Origin: Pogonophryne albipinna
Lineage: Eukaryota > Chordata > Actinopteri > Perciformes > Artedidraconidae
Direction: 5' to 3'
Length of the DNA stretch: 64,000 nt
Assembly (NCBI GenBank): GCA_028583405.1
Contig: CM053260.1
Span: 29,870,538 to 29,934,537, forward strand
The notes beneath the pieces are model-generated. The model was not told where the DNA came from, ran no database searches, and saw only the letters and a program-made list of their open reading frames with translations. The position numbers and the translations under genes are program-made. This document shows, piece after piece, positions 23,491 through 35,900 of this stretch. Numbering within the stretch: the first letter of the stretch is position 1; each line of letters begins with the position of its first letter.

Positions 23491-24998
23491 GACTGTCAGA
23501 GGTGTAAAGTAACTAAGTACATTCACCCAAGTACTGTACTTAATTACTATTTTGAGATACTTGTACTTTACTTGAGTATTTCCATGGTATGCTACTGTGT
23601 ACTTCTACTCCTCTACAGTTCAGAGGTAAATGGTATACTTTCACTCCACTACATGTATTTAATACCTTTAGTTACTCTCCATGGAACAAATCAGTAGCTG
23701 GATGAGCAACAATTTCCTACAATGAATTACTAAACTAGAAGCCCTACTGCTAAATACATCAGAAAAGGTGAGAAATCTAGGCGTAGTTCTGGACCCCGAC
23801 CTCAATTTCAAATTTCAAATCCCACATTAACACAGTTACTAAATCAGAATACTATCACCTGAAAAGCATAGCCAGACTTAGAACATTCATGTCTCAACAA
23901 GACCTTGAAAAACTAGTTCACGCATTTGTTTTTAGCGGGCTTGATTACTGTAATAGTGTATTTAAACTAAGGTCTCTGTAAAAAATCGGTCAACTATTCA
24001 GATCTCTGCACTGGCTACCAGGAGCTTACAGAATCGATTTTTAAATTATATTGCTAACTTATAAAGCATTAAATGGTTTGGGACCCCAATATATGTCTGA
24101 CATGCTGCTCTGTTACGAGCCCCCAGAGCTCTGAGATCATCGGGGTGGGCTTACTCATTGTTCCCCGGCTCAGAACCAAACACGCCGAAGCTGCTTTTAG
24201 TTTTTATGCTCCCCACAAATGGAACAAACTTCCAGAGAACCTGAGGTCTTCACCAACGCTGACTTCTTTTAAGTCGAGGCTAAAAACACTACTTTTTACA
24301 GCTGCCTACCCAGAAGCCTTTTAACTTGTTTTTAGCACCTACCGTATTTACATTCTCGTTTTTAAACTATTTAGTATCTCTTTTATGCATGGTTTTTATG
24401 AATCTGTTATTCCATTGGGTTTATTTATTGTGTTTCTTTCTGTTGTCTTCCTATTAAGTGTTATTGATCATGTAAAGCAATTGCCTCTGCATCTGAAATG
24501 TGCTCTATAAATAAACGTACCTCACCTTCAGTTACTTCACAGATCTGGATGAATGATGTGAAATCTAACCAAGTGTTGAATCAGACTTTAGTTCCACCTG
24601 GAGTAAATCCACCAGCTACCCTGCAGTCTACAAAGTCATTCAGACTAGCTGCACCTTCACCAGCTTTGAGAACACTTTCATGATCAATCATTATAAAACA
24701 TATCATATATATTATTCTGAAATGGACCAATCTGCACAACGACTACTTTCACTGTCTTTCACTATATTTTGATGAGAATACTTTTCTACTTTCACTTGAG
24801 GAACATTTTGAATGCAGGACTTTTACTGTAACAGAGTATTCCTACACTCTGGTACTTCTACTTTCACTCAAGTACAAGGTCTGAGTACTTCTCCTTTTAC
24901 TCAAGTACAATATCTGAGTACTTCTACTTTTACTCAAGTATAAGATCTGAGTACTTCTACTTTTACTCAAGTACAAGATCTGAGTACTTCTACTTTAC
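23491..24998 (+). mobile_element. AGTACT-type dispersed element interrupted by a LINE, running into the gap
   Basis: It starts AGAGGTGTAAAGTAACTAAG and resumes after the LINE at about 24530 with ATTATTCTGAAATGGACCAA and TGAATGCAGGACTTTTACTG, parts I know from a widespread teleost dispersed repeat. From 24868 it turns into a 34-bp tandem repeat (GATCTGAGTACTTCTACTTT) that is cut by the N run. Confidence 0.65.
23755..24525 (+). mobile_element. L2/CR1-type LINE 3' fragment (broken reverse transcriptase C-terminus)
   Basis: Pieces of translation in different frames read like the C-terminal part of L2/CR1-clade ORF2: LGVVLDPDL, FSGLDYCNS, SLHWLPGAYRIDF, TYKALNGLGPQYM, and the 84-codon open frame at 24073-24324 with FKSRLKTLLFTAAYPEAF. 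Stops and frame changes show it is dead. The 3' tail has GAAATGTGCTCTATAAATAA, typical of L2 ends. It interrupts the surrounding older element. Confidence 0.8.
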
Positions 24999-25998
24999 NN
25001 NNNNNNNNNNNNNNNNNNNNNNNNNNNNNNNNNNNNNNNNNNNNNNNNNNNNNNNNNNNNNNNNNNNNNNNNNNNNNNNNNNNNNNNNNNNNNNNNNNNN
25101 NNNNNNNNNNNNNNNNNNNNNNNNNNNNNNNNNNNNNNNNNNNNNNNNNNNNNNNNNNNNNNNNNNNNNNNNNNNNNNNNNNNNNNNNNNNNNNNNNNNN
25201 NNNNNNNNNNNNNNNNNNNNNNNNNNNNNNNNNNNNNNNNNNNNNNNNNNNNNNNNNNNNNNNNNNNNNNNNNNNNNNNNNNNNNNNNNNNNNNNNNNNN
25301 NNNNNNNNNNNNNNNNNNNNNNNNNNNNNNNNNNNNNNNNNNNNNNNNNNNNNNNNNNNNNNNNNNNNNNNNNNNNNNNNNNNNNNNNNNNNNNNNNNNN
25401 NNNNNNNNNNNNNNNNNNNNNNNNNNNNNNNNNNNNNNNNNNNNNNNNNNNNNNNNNNNNNNNNNNNNNNNNNNNNNNNNNNNNNNNNNNNNNNNNNNNN
25501 NNNNNNNNNNNNNNNNNNNNNNNNNNNNNNNNNNNNNNNNNNNNNNNNNNNNNNNNNNNNNNNNNNNNNNNNNNNNNNNNNNNNNNNNNNNNNNNNNNNN
25601 NNNNNNNNNNNNNNNNNNNNNNNNNNNNNNNNNNNNNNNNNNNNNNNNNNNNNNNNNNNNNNNNNNNNNNNNNNNNNNNNNNNNNNNNNNNNNNNNNNNN
25701 NNNNNNNNNNNNNNNNNNNNNNNNNNNNNNNNNNNNNNNNNNNNNNNNNNNNNNNNNNNNNNNNNNNNNNNNNNNNNNNNNNNNNNNNNNNNNNNNNNNN
25801 NNNNNNNNNNNNNNNNNNNNNNNNNNNNNNNNNNNNNNNNNNNNNNNNNNNNNNNNNNNNNNNNNNNNNNNNNNNNNNNNNNNNNNNNNNNNNNNNNNNN
25901 NNNNNNNNNNNNNNNNNNNNNNNNNNNNNNNNNNNNNNNNNNNNNNNNNNNNNNNNNNNNNNNNNNNNNNNNNNNNNNNNNNNNNNNNNNNNNNNNNN
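24999..25998. other. Assembly gap, exactly 1000 N
   Basis: The round number indicates a scaffold join of unknown true length. The left edge is in a 34-bp tandem repeat. Open frames across the gap are artefacts. Confidence 0.99.
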
Positions 25999-26409
25999 CA
26001 TTTAACCAGTTGATTGTTAGTTCTGCTAGCCCCAATCCCCTCTTGTTATATAGTTGTAGGAGAACAGGTTTGCAAAGCTGATTCAGACCTTATATCAGGA
26101 GCAGCTCAGAATTACATGTCATGTCAATTCTATGTTTTAGGTCAGAGTGTAGTTTAAGCTGTAAGTAGTACCTGCTCAAAGCGTCAACGGCAGTTCAATT
26201 ACACCATAACAAATCTACTCTAAGCTTTTTCTTACATGTGAACAAGGGAACATAGAGTGGGCGTTATTTTGTGCAAGCCAGTCTGTGGATTATTGAGTGG
26301 AAACATGCAACCAGAGATGCCCAACAGCCTTACAGCTGGCAGTAGAAAGCTGCATTTACTAGGGAAACACAAACACAAACATACATCCTGGTCTCCTTTT
26401 CGTCCTCCT
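25999..26409. other. Loop of the palindrome, right side
   Basis: 411 bp with no match to the left-side loop (22992-24998). No gene recognised. Confidence 0.5.
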
Positions 26410-27664
26410 CAGAGATGGCAAAAGTACACACATTCGTTACTCAAGTAGAAGTACAGATACTCGTGTTTAAAAATACTCTGGTGAAAGTAGAAGTACTGAC
26501 TAAACTTCTTTACTCAAGTCAAAGTAAAGAGGCTTTGAAATGTACTTCAGTAAAAAGTACCCATAACTAGCAGCTGTTTTAAAGAGTACCTGACCTCCCT
26601 TTATATTAATAGAACAATAATGTCATTGTTAGCTAATGAATGTTTCCATGCTGAACAACAGCAACATGACAACGTTTCCATTGGTCCCTCTTCTTTAGAG
26701 AAGACCAGGAAATGATGGATACACGGATCGTGTTCAAATCAATAGGCACGCAATGACTCTAAAGAATAATGATCACGCCACCAAACACACATTCAGACTA
26801 AAGGAACCAGCTGTTTGGGAAATGAGAGAAGTAGAAAGTACAGGTATTTGGTTCAACATGTAAGAAGTAGAAAGTACAGGTATTTGGTTCAACATGTAAG
26901 AAGTAGAAAGTACAGGTATTTGGGTTCAACATGTAAGAAGTAGAAAGTACAGGTATTTGGTTCAACATGTAAGAAGTAGAAAGTACAGGTATTTGGTTCA
27001 ACATGTAAGAAGTAGAAAGTACAGGTATTTGGTTCAACATGTAAGAAGTAGAAAGTACAGGTATTTGGTTCAACATGTAAGAAGTAGAAAGTACAGGTAT
27101 TTGTTCAACATGTAAGAAGTAGAAAGTACAGGTATTTGTTCAACATGTAAGAAGTAGAAAGTACAGGTATTTGTGTTCAACATGTAAGAAGTAGAAAGTA
27201 CAGGTATTTGTGTTCAACATGTAAGAAGTAGAAAGTACAGGTATTTGTTCAACATGTAAGAAGTAGAAAGTACAGGTATTTGTGTTCAACATGTAAGAAG
27301 TAGAAAGTACAGGTATTTGTTTCAACATGTAAGAAGTAGAAAGTACAGGTATTTGTTCAACATGTAAGAAGTAGAAAGTACAGGTATTTGTGGTTCAACA
27401 TGTAAGAAGTAGAAAGTACAGGTATTTGGTTCAACATGTAAGAAGTAGAAAGTACAGGTATTTGGTTCAACATGTAAGAAGTAGAAAGTACAGGTATTTG
27501 GTTCAACATGTAAGAAGTAGAAAGTACAGGTATTTGGTTCAACATGTAAGAAGTAAAAGTAAAAAGTCGTCAGAAAAATAAGTAGTGGAGTAAAGTACTG
27601 ATACCAGAAACATGTACTTAAGTACAGTAACAAAGTATTTGTACTCCACTACTTCCCTCCTCTG
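26410..27664 (-). mobile_element. Element A, inner copy (right arm)
   Basis: Ends CAGAGATGGCAAAAGTACAC (26410) and, on the other strand, CAGAGGAGGGAAGTAGTGGA (27664). The outer flank GGTACGAC equals the left copy's flank, but the loop-side flank GTCCTCCT does not equal the left copy's TCCGTAAC. Array homology therefore stops exactly at the transposon end. Confidence 0.75.
26825..27560. repeat. 36/37-bp minisatellite, about 20 units (right inner)
   Basis: Same unit as 19435-22575 on the other strand. Nearly all units here have ATTTGGTTCAAC or ATTTGTTCAAC where the left arm has the equivalent of ATTTGGGTTCAAC, so units are 36 or 35 bp. Confidence 0.94.
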
Positions 27665-28134
27665 GGTACGACACAATATGAGCAATAAGATACGACACAA
27701 TACGACGATATAAGTGATACAATATGAGCGATATGGTACGATACGAGTTGATGCAATACGATAAAATACGATACATTATGAGCAATACGATAAAATATGT
27801 TGCGATACAATATGAGCAATATGATAAGATACCATGATAGTAATAATACACAGGATTTGTATAGCACTTTTCATAATGCTCAAAGACGCTTTACATAAAA
27901 TCAGAGCAGAAAACAAAACAAAAAAACACATTTTAAGCGATAAGTAACGATAATACATGATACGACACAATATGAGTAATACGATACAACTGCTTTAATT
28001 GCGAGGCGATGTTTACAGTGAGAACATCTGAGGTCCGTGCAGAAAGCAGAGCAGTGTGTATAATATAACTCAATAATATATATAACAGGCTTCAATTACA
28101 CTCTTTATTTGAAGGCTTGAGGGAATTATATCCA
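27665..28134. repeat. LINE tail plus decayed TATCGTAT repeats (right arm)
   Basis: Reverse complement of 18857-19326 with a few SNPs. No gene. Confidence 0.55.
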
Positions 28135-28142
28135 GTCTCTGG

Positions 28143-28771
28143 TAGGGCTGAACGATTAATCGATTTTAAATCGAAATCGCGATTTGAAATGATGCGATTT
28201 GATAATCGCAACATTTCAAAACGCAACGCCTGCGATTTTTTTAAACTTATTTTTTTTTTACAATTTTTTTTTTCTCCTTGTGTGTCAGTCATCCACTCCA
28301 ATCAGAAGTGCTGTGCTCCACATGTACCAGCCATTGTTAATCAATCAGAAGTGGCCCCTGATAGAAGGTGATAGACAGATTGATCCAATCACCTGCCAAG
28401 TGCTTCTGAAAGTGCCTGCCCTTTCCAAATGGCTTCCAATGGAGCTTTAGATGCTTTGGTGAAACAAACCCTCTGAGTCAGGTTAGTGATGCTCCATCAC
28501 ATGTTTCTATCACAGGGTGAATCTTAAACTGAAGCTTGACTTTAAAGCAAGCCAACGGAAGTTTCATGTAAGTTTAGTTCTTTCACTCGTAGCTCGGGCT
28601 GCGGGGGTGCTAGAGACGGGAGCACGTTGATACGACCTTCCTAGCCGGAGTTATGGCCGCATTTTACAATAAACTTCCGTTGGGTCACTTAAAAACAAAT
28701 ATCGCAATTCGAATCGCAATATTTGTCAGAAAAATCGCAATTAGATTTTTTCCCAAAATTGTGCAGCCCTA
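28143..28771. mobile_element. Element C: hAT-type MITE with 8-bp TSD (right arm)
   Basis: Ends TAGGGCTGAACGATT and its inverted partner, flanked by GTCTCTGG at 28135-28142 and 28772-28779. It is the same insertion as 18219-18848 on the other strand, one base shorter, with scattered SNPs. Confidence 0.92.
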
Positions 28772-28779
28772 GTCTCTGG

Positions 28780-29334
28780 TAGTGTTACGTTATGTGACGT
28801 TAAGTACATTCACACATCTACTGACAATGTACATCTACATTACATTAGATTTAATTGGACAAATAAATAAAATGAACCAGTGTGAAGCAACATTTGTTTT
28901 AAACTGAAGACAAACATAAGGTTCCTGTTTCAGGGATCTTTCTGTGTGTTTGCAGAGAGGGAACACCTTAAAAAAACAGAGGTGGCCTCAGTGGATAGAA
29001 GTGGGATTATCAGAGTAGTTTGTCTTCAGCAGCGTGAAGAATAACAGGGTGTGGTATTCTGTCCATGTGTAGAATCTAAAGTGAATCTTCCATCCTATCA
29101 GCTGTTGAGACTGATTTGATCCACTTTATCTGTTAAAGGCACACTCATAGATACCTTCATTCATGTTTAATTTGTCTTTCCACTTGTATCATACATCCAA
29201 TTATTCATTATTCTTCAACCAGCCGACAAATAATCATGCCAGGAAGACATAGAATCGTCAGTAAATGCCTCACTGGTGAATTTAAAAACTGAGGTTGCTA
29301 ACAAGTGTCTAAATGATACGACTAAACGTCATCA
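28780..29334. other. Non-repetitive stretch, no gene seen
   Basis: Reverse complement of 17646-18210. Nothing recognised. Confidence 0.5.
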
Positions 29335-30425
29335 TGCCCAACGTTAGCCACCTTTAGCTTAGCGGTGGTGACGTGAAGTCATGTGACCGTGCTGTAGTTC
29401 CTTTATAGCCCAACATTAGCCACCTTTAGCTTAGCAGTGGTGACGTGAAGTTATGTGACCGTGCTGTAGTTCCTTTATTGCCCAACATTAGCCGCCTTTA
29501 GCTTAGCGGTGGTGACGTGAAGTCATGTGGCCGTGCTGTAGTTCCTTTATAGCCCAACATTAGCGTCCTTTAGCTTAGTGGCGGTGACGTGAAGTCATGT
29601 GACCGTGCTGTAGTTCCTTTATAGCCCAACATTAGCCGCCTTTAGCTTAGCGGTGGTGACGTGAAGTCATGTGACCGTGCTGTAGTTCCTTTATAGCCCA
29701 ACATTAGCCACCTTTAGCTTAGCGGTGGTGTCTTGAAGTCATGTGACCGTGCTGTAGTTCCTTTATAGCCCAACATTAGCCACCTTTAGCTTAGCGGTGG
29801 TGACGTGAAGTCATGTGACCGTGCTGTAGTTCCTTTATAGCCCAGCATTAGCCTCCTTTAGCTTAGCGGTGGTGACGTGAAGTCATGTGACTGTGCTGTA
29901 GTTCCTTTATAGCCCAACATTAGCCACCTTTAGCTTAGCGGTGGTGACGTGAAGTCATGTGACCGTGCTGTAGTTCCTTTATAGCCCAACATTAGCCACC
30001 TTTAGCTTAGCGGTGGTGACTTGAAGTCATGTGACCGTGCTGTAGTTCCTTTATAGCCCAACATTAGCCTCCTTTAGCTTAGCGGTGGTGACGTGAAGTC
30101 ATGTGACCGTGCTGTAGTTCCTTTATAGCCCAACATTAGCCACCTTTAGCTTAGCGGTGGTGACTTGAAGTCATGTGACCGTGCTGTAGTTCCTTTATAG
30201 CCCAACATTAGCCACTTTAGCTTAGCGGTGGTGACGTGAAGTCATGTGACCGTGCTGTATTTCCTTATAGCCCAACATTAGCCGCCTTTAGCTTAGCGGT
30301 GGTGACGTGAAGTCATGTGACCGTGCTGTAGTTCCTTTATAGCCCAACATTAGCCGCCTTTAGCTTAGCGGTGGTGACGTGAAGTCATGTGACCGTGCTG
30401 TAGTTCTTTTATAGCCCAACATTTG
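29335..30425. repeat. 72-bp minisatellite with promoter-like motifs (right arm)
   Basis: About 15 units. Unit variants (GCCACC/GCCGCC/GCCTCC, GACGTGAAG/GACTTGAAG) occur in a partly different order from the left arm. Two units have small deletions near 30215 and 30260. Confidence 0.95.
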
Positions 30426-31394
30426 TTCTTAAAAAATCCTAAAGCGGTGTTAATATGTATATATAATAATACTCCAAAATCACATGGAGAAATCTGTTTT
30501 TCGAGGGAAATGCTGCTTCAGGGTCCACTACAGAGATCCATATCCGACGAGTTGACATTCCAGCATACTGTTTACCTCATCTAACTGAAAAAACAAGACT
30601 CGTTCTGCTTTTGGTTTCCTCACTGCAAAGCATATCTACAGTAAACTGTTGCACCGTGTCCGTCTCATTTAGTGAGATCATGTGAGGTGGTGCTCTGCTT
30701 CCTCTGACACGATGATCTCAATTATACCTTGCATATTTTAAGATTAGAGAAAAGAGAACATCTGGAATGTTTCTCCTCATGTGCATGATGCAACACGATT
30801 AATATTAAACCACTCCTGTAGTCTGAGCCCGGATTTAAAGGCAGACGTCAGGATAATAAAGGGAGAGTTTCAAGTTGCAAGGCTTTATTGTCATGTGCTC
30901 AGCAGCTACAGTGTAGATATGTCAATGAAAAACTGAAGTTGCAGAGTCCTCCAACAGAGCAACATGAATACATATAGGACATAGAAAACAAATATAACAG
31001 ATAAAATAGTGCAAAAGAATGTTTTGAGATGTGCAAGTTATTACAAATAAAATAGAAATAGTGCAAGAAGAGTCTATATACAAGTAAATGGAATATGATA
31101 TGTAGATAAATAATTTGCAAGATGGATGTTCTTTAAAAAGTTCAGTACAGACATTTCTCTTTTCCTTCTGAAGCTATTCTATACATCTACCTGTTTGAAT
31201 GCATGTTTTCAAATTGCACATAGAAACCATACTGGAAACACCGGAGAAAATTGGCTGAAAAGTGCAGCTTATAGAATAAATAATAGCGAAGAATGTGGCT
31301 TCAAAGCTCCCACCTCAAAGCCTTTGTTTTCCTTGTTCTCTATAATATGTTTTGTCACGGAAAGTCACTGTCTTCTGAGCTGAAGAGGGGCAGC
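30426..31394 (-). mobile_element. Upstream region of right ssuh2 with LINE/SINE tail
   Basis: 30426-30864 mirrors 16116-16559 and shows nothing named. From 30865, AAGTTGCAAGGCTTTATTGT starts the repeat tail that mirrors 15579-16115. No exon could be supported. Confidence 0.45.
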
Positions 31395-32985
31395 AGTGTC
31401 TCTACTTTAAAGTAGAGACACTACATACTGATATACACCTGAACATCAGCAGGAGAGGACTCTTTAAAGTAGAGACACTACATACTGATATACACCTGAA
31501 CATCAGCAGGAGAGGACTCTTTAAAGTAGAGACACTACATACTGATATACACCTGAACATCAGCAGGAGAGAACTCTTTAAAGTAGAGACACTACTACTG
31601 ATATACACCTGAACATCAGCAGGAGAGGACTCTTTAAAGTAGAGACACTACATACTGATATACACCTGAACATCAGCAGGAGAGGACTCTTTAAAGTAGA
31701 GACACTACATACTGATATACACCTGAACATCAGCAGGAGAGAACTCTTTAAAGTAGAGACACTACATACTGATATACACCTGAACATCAGCAGGAGAGGA
31801 CTCTTTAAAGTAGAGACACTACATACTGATATACACCTGAACATCAGCAGGAGAGGACTCTTTAAAGTAGAGACACTACATACTGATATACACCTGATCA
31901 TCAGCAGGAGAGGACTCTTTAAAGTAGAGACACTACATACTGATATACACCTGATCATCAGCAGGAGAGGACTCTTTAAAGTAGAGACACTACATACTGA
32001 TATACACCTGAACATCAGCAGGAGAGGACTCTTTAAAGTAGAGACACTACATACTGATATACACCTGAACATCAGCAGGAGAGGACTCTTTAAAGTAGAG
32101 ACACTACATACTGATATACACCTGAACATCAGCAGGAGAGGACTCTTTAAAGTAGAGACACTACATGCTGATATACACCTGAACATCAGCAGGAGAGGAC
32201 TCTTTAAAGTAGAGACACTACATACTGATATACACCTGAACATCAACAGGAGAGGACTCTTTAAAGTAGAGACACTACATGCTGATATACACCTGAACAT
32301 CAGCAGGAGAGGACTCTTTAAAGTAGAGACACTACATACTGATATACTTCTGAACATCAGCCGGAGAGGACTCTTTAAAGTAGATACACTACATACTGAT
32401 ATACACCTGAACATCAGCAGGAGAGGACTCTTTAAAGTAAAGACACTACATACAGATATACACCTGAACATCAGCAGGAGAGGACTCTTTAAAGTAGAGA
32501 CACTACATACAGATATACACCTGAACATCAGCAGGAGAGGACTCTTTAAAGTAGAGACACTACATACTGATATACACCTGAACATCAGCAGGAGAGGACT
32601 CTTTAAAGTAGAGACACTACATACTGATATACACCTGAACATCAGCAGGAGAGACTCTTTAAAGTAGAGACACTACATGCTGATATACACCTGAACATCA
32701 GCAGGAGAGGACTCTTTAAAGTAGAGACACTACATACTGATATACACCTGAACATCAGCAGGAGAGGACTCTTTAAAGTAAGACACTACACAGATATACA
32801 CCTGAACATCAGCAGGAGAGGACTCTTTAAAGTAGAGACACTACACACCTGAACATCAGCAGGAGAGGACTCTTTAAAGTAGAGACACTACATACTGATA
32901 TACACCTGAACATCAGCAGGAGAGGACTCTTTAAAGTAGAGACACTACATACTGATATACACCTGAACATCAGCTGTTCTCTCCT
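31395..32985. repeat. 57-bp minisatellite, about 28 units (right arm)
   Basis: Unit contains CTCTTTAAAGTAGAGACACT and ATACACCTGAACATCAGCAG. The last unit runs into the acceptor of the exon at 32989. About 8 units are present in the left arm. Long open frames on the minus strand (for example 354 codons at 31578-32642) follow from 57 being a multiple of 3 and are not genes. Confidence 0.95.
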
Positions 32986-32988
32986 CAG

Positions 32989-35900
32989 GTGCATTTGATC
33001 CGAACATCCCGGAGGAGGGACCCTCGGCGCCTCCTCCTGGCTTCCTGGATGATGTGCACGGATACCTGGGCCACAAAGGAGGTGAGTCTTTCATTTCTAC
33101 CCTCTTTTGTTTTTCTTTTAACATTTCCCAAACAATAACCTCCTATATGTGTGTGTTAATAGAGGGGGACCACCCGTTGTACCCGCCTCCCCCTGCCTAC
33201 GTCCCGCAGCCTGAACTCAACAAGAACACCCTGGTGCCCGAAGTCAAGTAACACACAATCATTTATACGTCATGTTCAACATAACAGCAACATCACTGAG
33301 AGCACGTCTTCTCTGATGCCGTTTGTTGTTTGTTTTTCATGTGTTGTGTCTTGATGTTTGTCTGTTGATGTTACACATGGAGCTGCTGTGATGCAAGGAG
33401 CATTTCAGATCTGACCATTAAAGTATATCGTATCATATCAGATTATTTAGCTGATGATTCAGTGCTTTATCCTACCTAAATGTCCCTGTATTTCCCTCAG
33501 AGATGAGACCTGATCAGGGTGTTTTTTCTCCTTCAGGGTCCCCACAGTGTCTGAGGACGTTGCTAGAGAAGCCCTGCTGAAGTTTGTGGAATCAAAATGG
33601 CGCTACAGCTCCAAACCGGCCAGGAACATGGTCTTCAAACAGCTCAAACCCATCACCGTGTACAGGGTACGAGCACAGGTCTCACAGCATGGGCAATAAT
33701 TGGGATGGGGACACTTTTTTATCAAATCAAAAACAACAAAACATATATTGTATTGCCGACCTCACACCATGCACTGACACTGTGGCGGCTTCATCATCAT
33801 CCTCACACAAAAGACACTTTCCTAGGTTATTAGAGCACATTTTGGCACGACAAGTATTAGAACAAGTATATCAGGAGAAAAACATAGGTCAAGAAAACAA
33901 AAGCTTCTCATATCTGTTAATAACACTCAGAATGGTTTGGCTTATTCAAAGTTTTTGTTGTTTTCAGTTTGTATTTTTAATTATGGTTGATCGCACTAAT
34001 TTAACGTAACAATTAGAAGAAGTAAATGCAGTCCGATATTTAATAAATACTCAAACGGTTTGCCATGTTCACAGGGTATTAAATGTGCACGTGAGAAAGT
34101 CAGCCAACTTTATAATTATTGTGGCGGCTCAATTCCCATTTCAATTTGAGTCACCAAGAGGCTAAGTTTGGCTTCATGCTGTGACGCGTTTTCAATGAGA
34201 ATGTCCAAACTGAAGTTTAAGAAACGATATTTAATAATCAAAATCAAACACACAATAACGGTCAACAGAAAAAATGTCAGCGCAAACCACACCAAAGGGA
34301 CTATTACCAGAAGTGTTCAACAAATACAAATAAAAGTGACGTAAACAAATGATAATTATACAAATAATAAACTCCGGCTAAATAGCATTTTGGCTCCTGA
34401 GGTCTGTTTGCACGAGAGATTGGCAAACATGGATGAAAAGTTTGTTAAAGTTTCTGATCTGCATGCAAGTGTTGGGGTCATTTCATTGTCAGTAGACTAA
34501 GGGAGAATTTTGTACTTAAATTACTTCCTTTGACAACTACTGTAGCGTAGTGTCTGTGCCCGCTGCTGCAGAGAGGACACAACGTTGCTTTCCTATTTTC
34601 TGGTCAAAGTTACCTCATGTTGAATACTGTATGTCCAGAGATACACCCAACACGTGTAAAGCTAACTGTTCTCGAGATACATGTACATATTCTCTTGTGC
34701 ATGAATATCTTTCTCAAAGTGTTCTCATTTAAAAAGTGACCCCCCGTGTCCCCAGCATAAATGACGCATATGTCTTGCACAAAAGTGGAGCTATGGTTAG
34801 CTTTCTCTTGGCTCCAGTAGTAATGGTGACTACAGACAGATATGGTAGTCATGTGACCTCAGCATTTTGTACGTAGTCTCTCAATCTTGTATATTAAGTT
34901 TATACTCAGGGGGTCTGCGGGGTCTTAAAAGTATTAAAAGTTGATAAATCAATTTAGTGAAAATGAAGGCTATTAAAAAGTATTAAACGGCATTTCCCAA
35001 GGTATTACATTTTGTAGCTTGTTTTCAATAAGTATCTAAATGGTCCAAAGAGGTTGTGTTCTACAGTCTGCCTGAATGTAATCATTGCGTAGGTGTGTAG
35101 TGTGATTCAGTGTAGTTTATTGATGGCATCCCGTTGGGTTTGACGTCATCTGAACAGGACATCGCACGCTCACTGCTTGATAGCGAGAAGGTCCGTTTAC
35201 GCCGGTTGTTAAACATCGTTATGGGGAAATGCAAGTCTGCGTCCAAATGGTTGGAAGATAAGGAGGAAGGACAATCAATACTGTATATAGTTAATGTGAG
35301 GTAAAGTGTGTCGCCAAGGTAACCGGTTAAAACTCCAAGTGGCGATGAGGTCTTCAAATGTACGGAAAGGGTCTTAAAAAAGGTCTTAAAAGGTTTTACA
35401 TGTGACTTCAGGATTCCTGCATACACCCTGCTTTTACAAATCCTGCAGAGCTGTTTATATACAGAAATACATCTCAGCTTCAAAGGGTAACTTAGAATAA
35501 CAAAATAAAAAGGGATCACTTCCATTTATCATTTCCTGCTTCTCTTCTTCTGCAGTATCGACTGGAGACGTACACAGAGACCAGAACCAGCGCCTGGGAG
35601 TTTGAACCCTTCACTGGTAAAAATGTGCTCTTTAAAGGGGCCCTATTATGCTTCTTTGTGGTGCTCCCTCTCCTGTAGTGTGTTCTATAGGTGTGAGTGC
35701 AGGTTAATGGTCTGCAGAGGCTAGAATGCCTGTGTTCCCTCCAGAGGTAGATTCTCTCCCACTAGCCCAGTCAGTGAAGTCATATGATACAAAATCAGTG
35801 CTGACGTTAGTTAAAAGTTGAAGATGGCGTCCTGTTGTTGTTCCACAGGGCAGGTGGTGGACGGTCCTCAGTACGGAGCGAGTCCTCCTCCCTGGGACAT

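Noticed and set aside
24967..26035. Two open frames of about 345 codons
   Set aside because: They consist of unknown residues across the N gap.
31578..32642. 354-codon open frame with a 19-residue repeat
   Set aside because: 57-bp minisatellite, a multiple of 3, so the frame stays open without selection.
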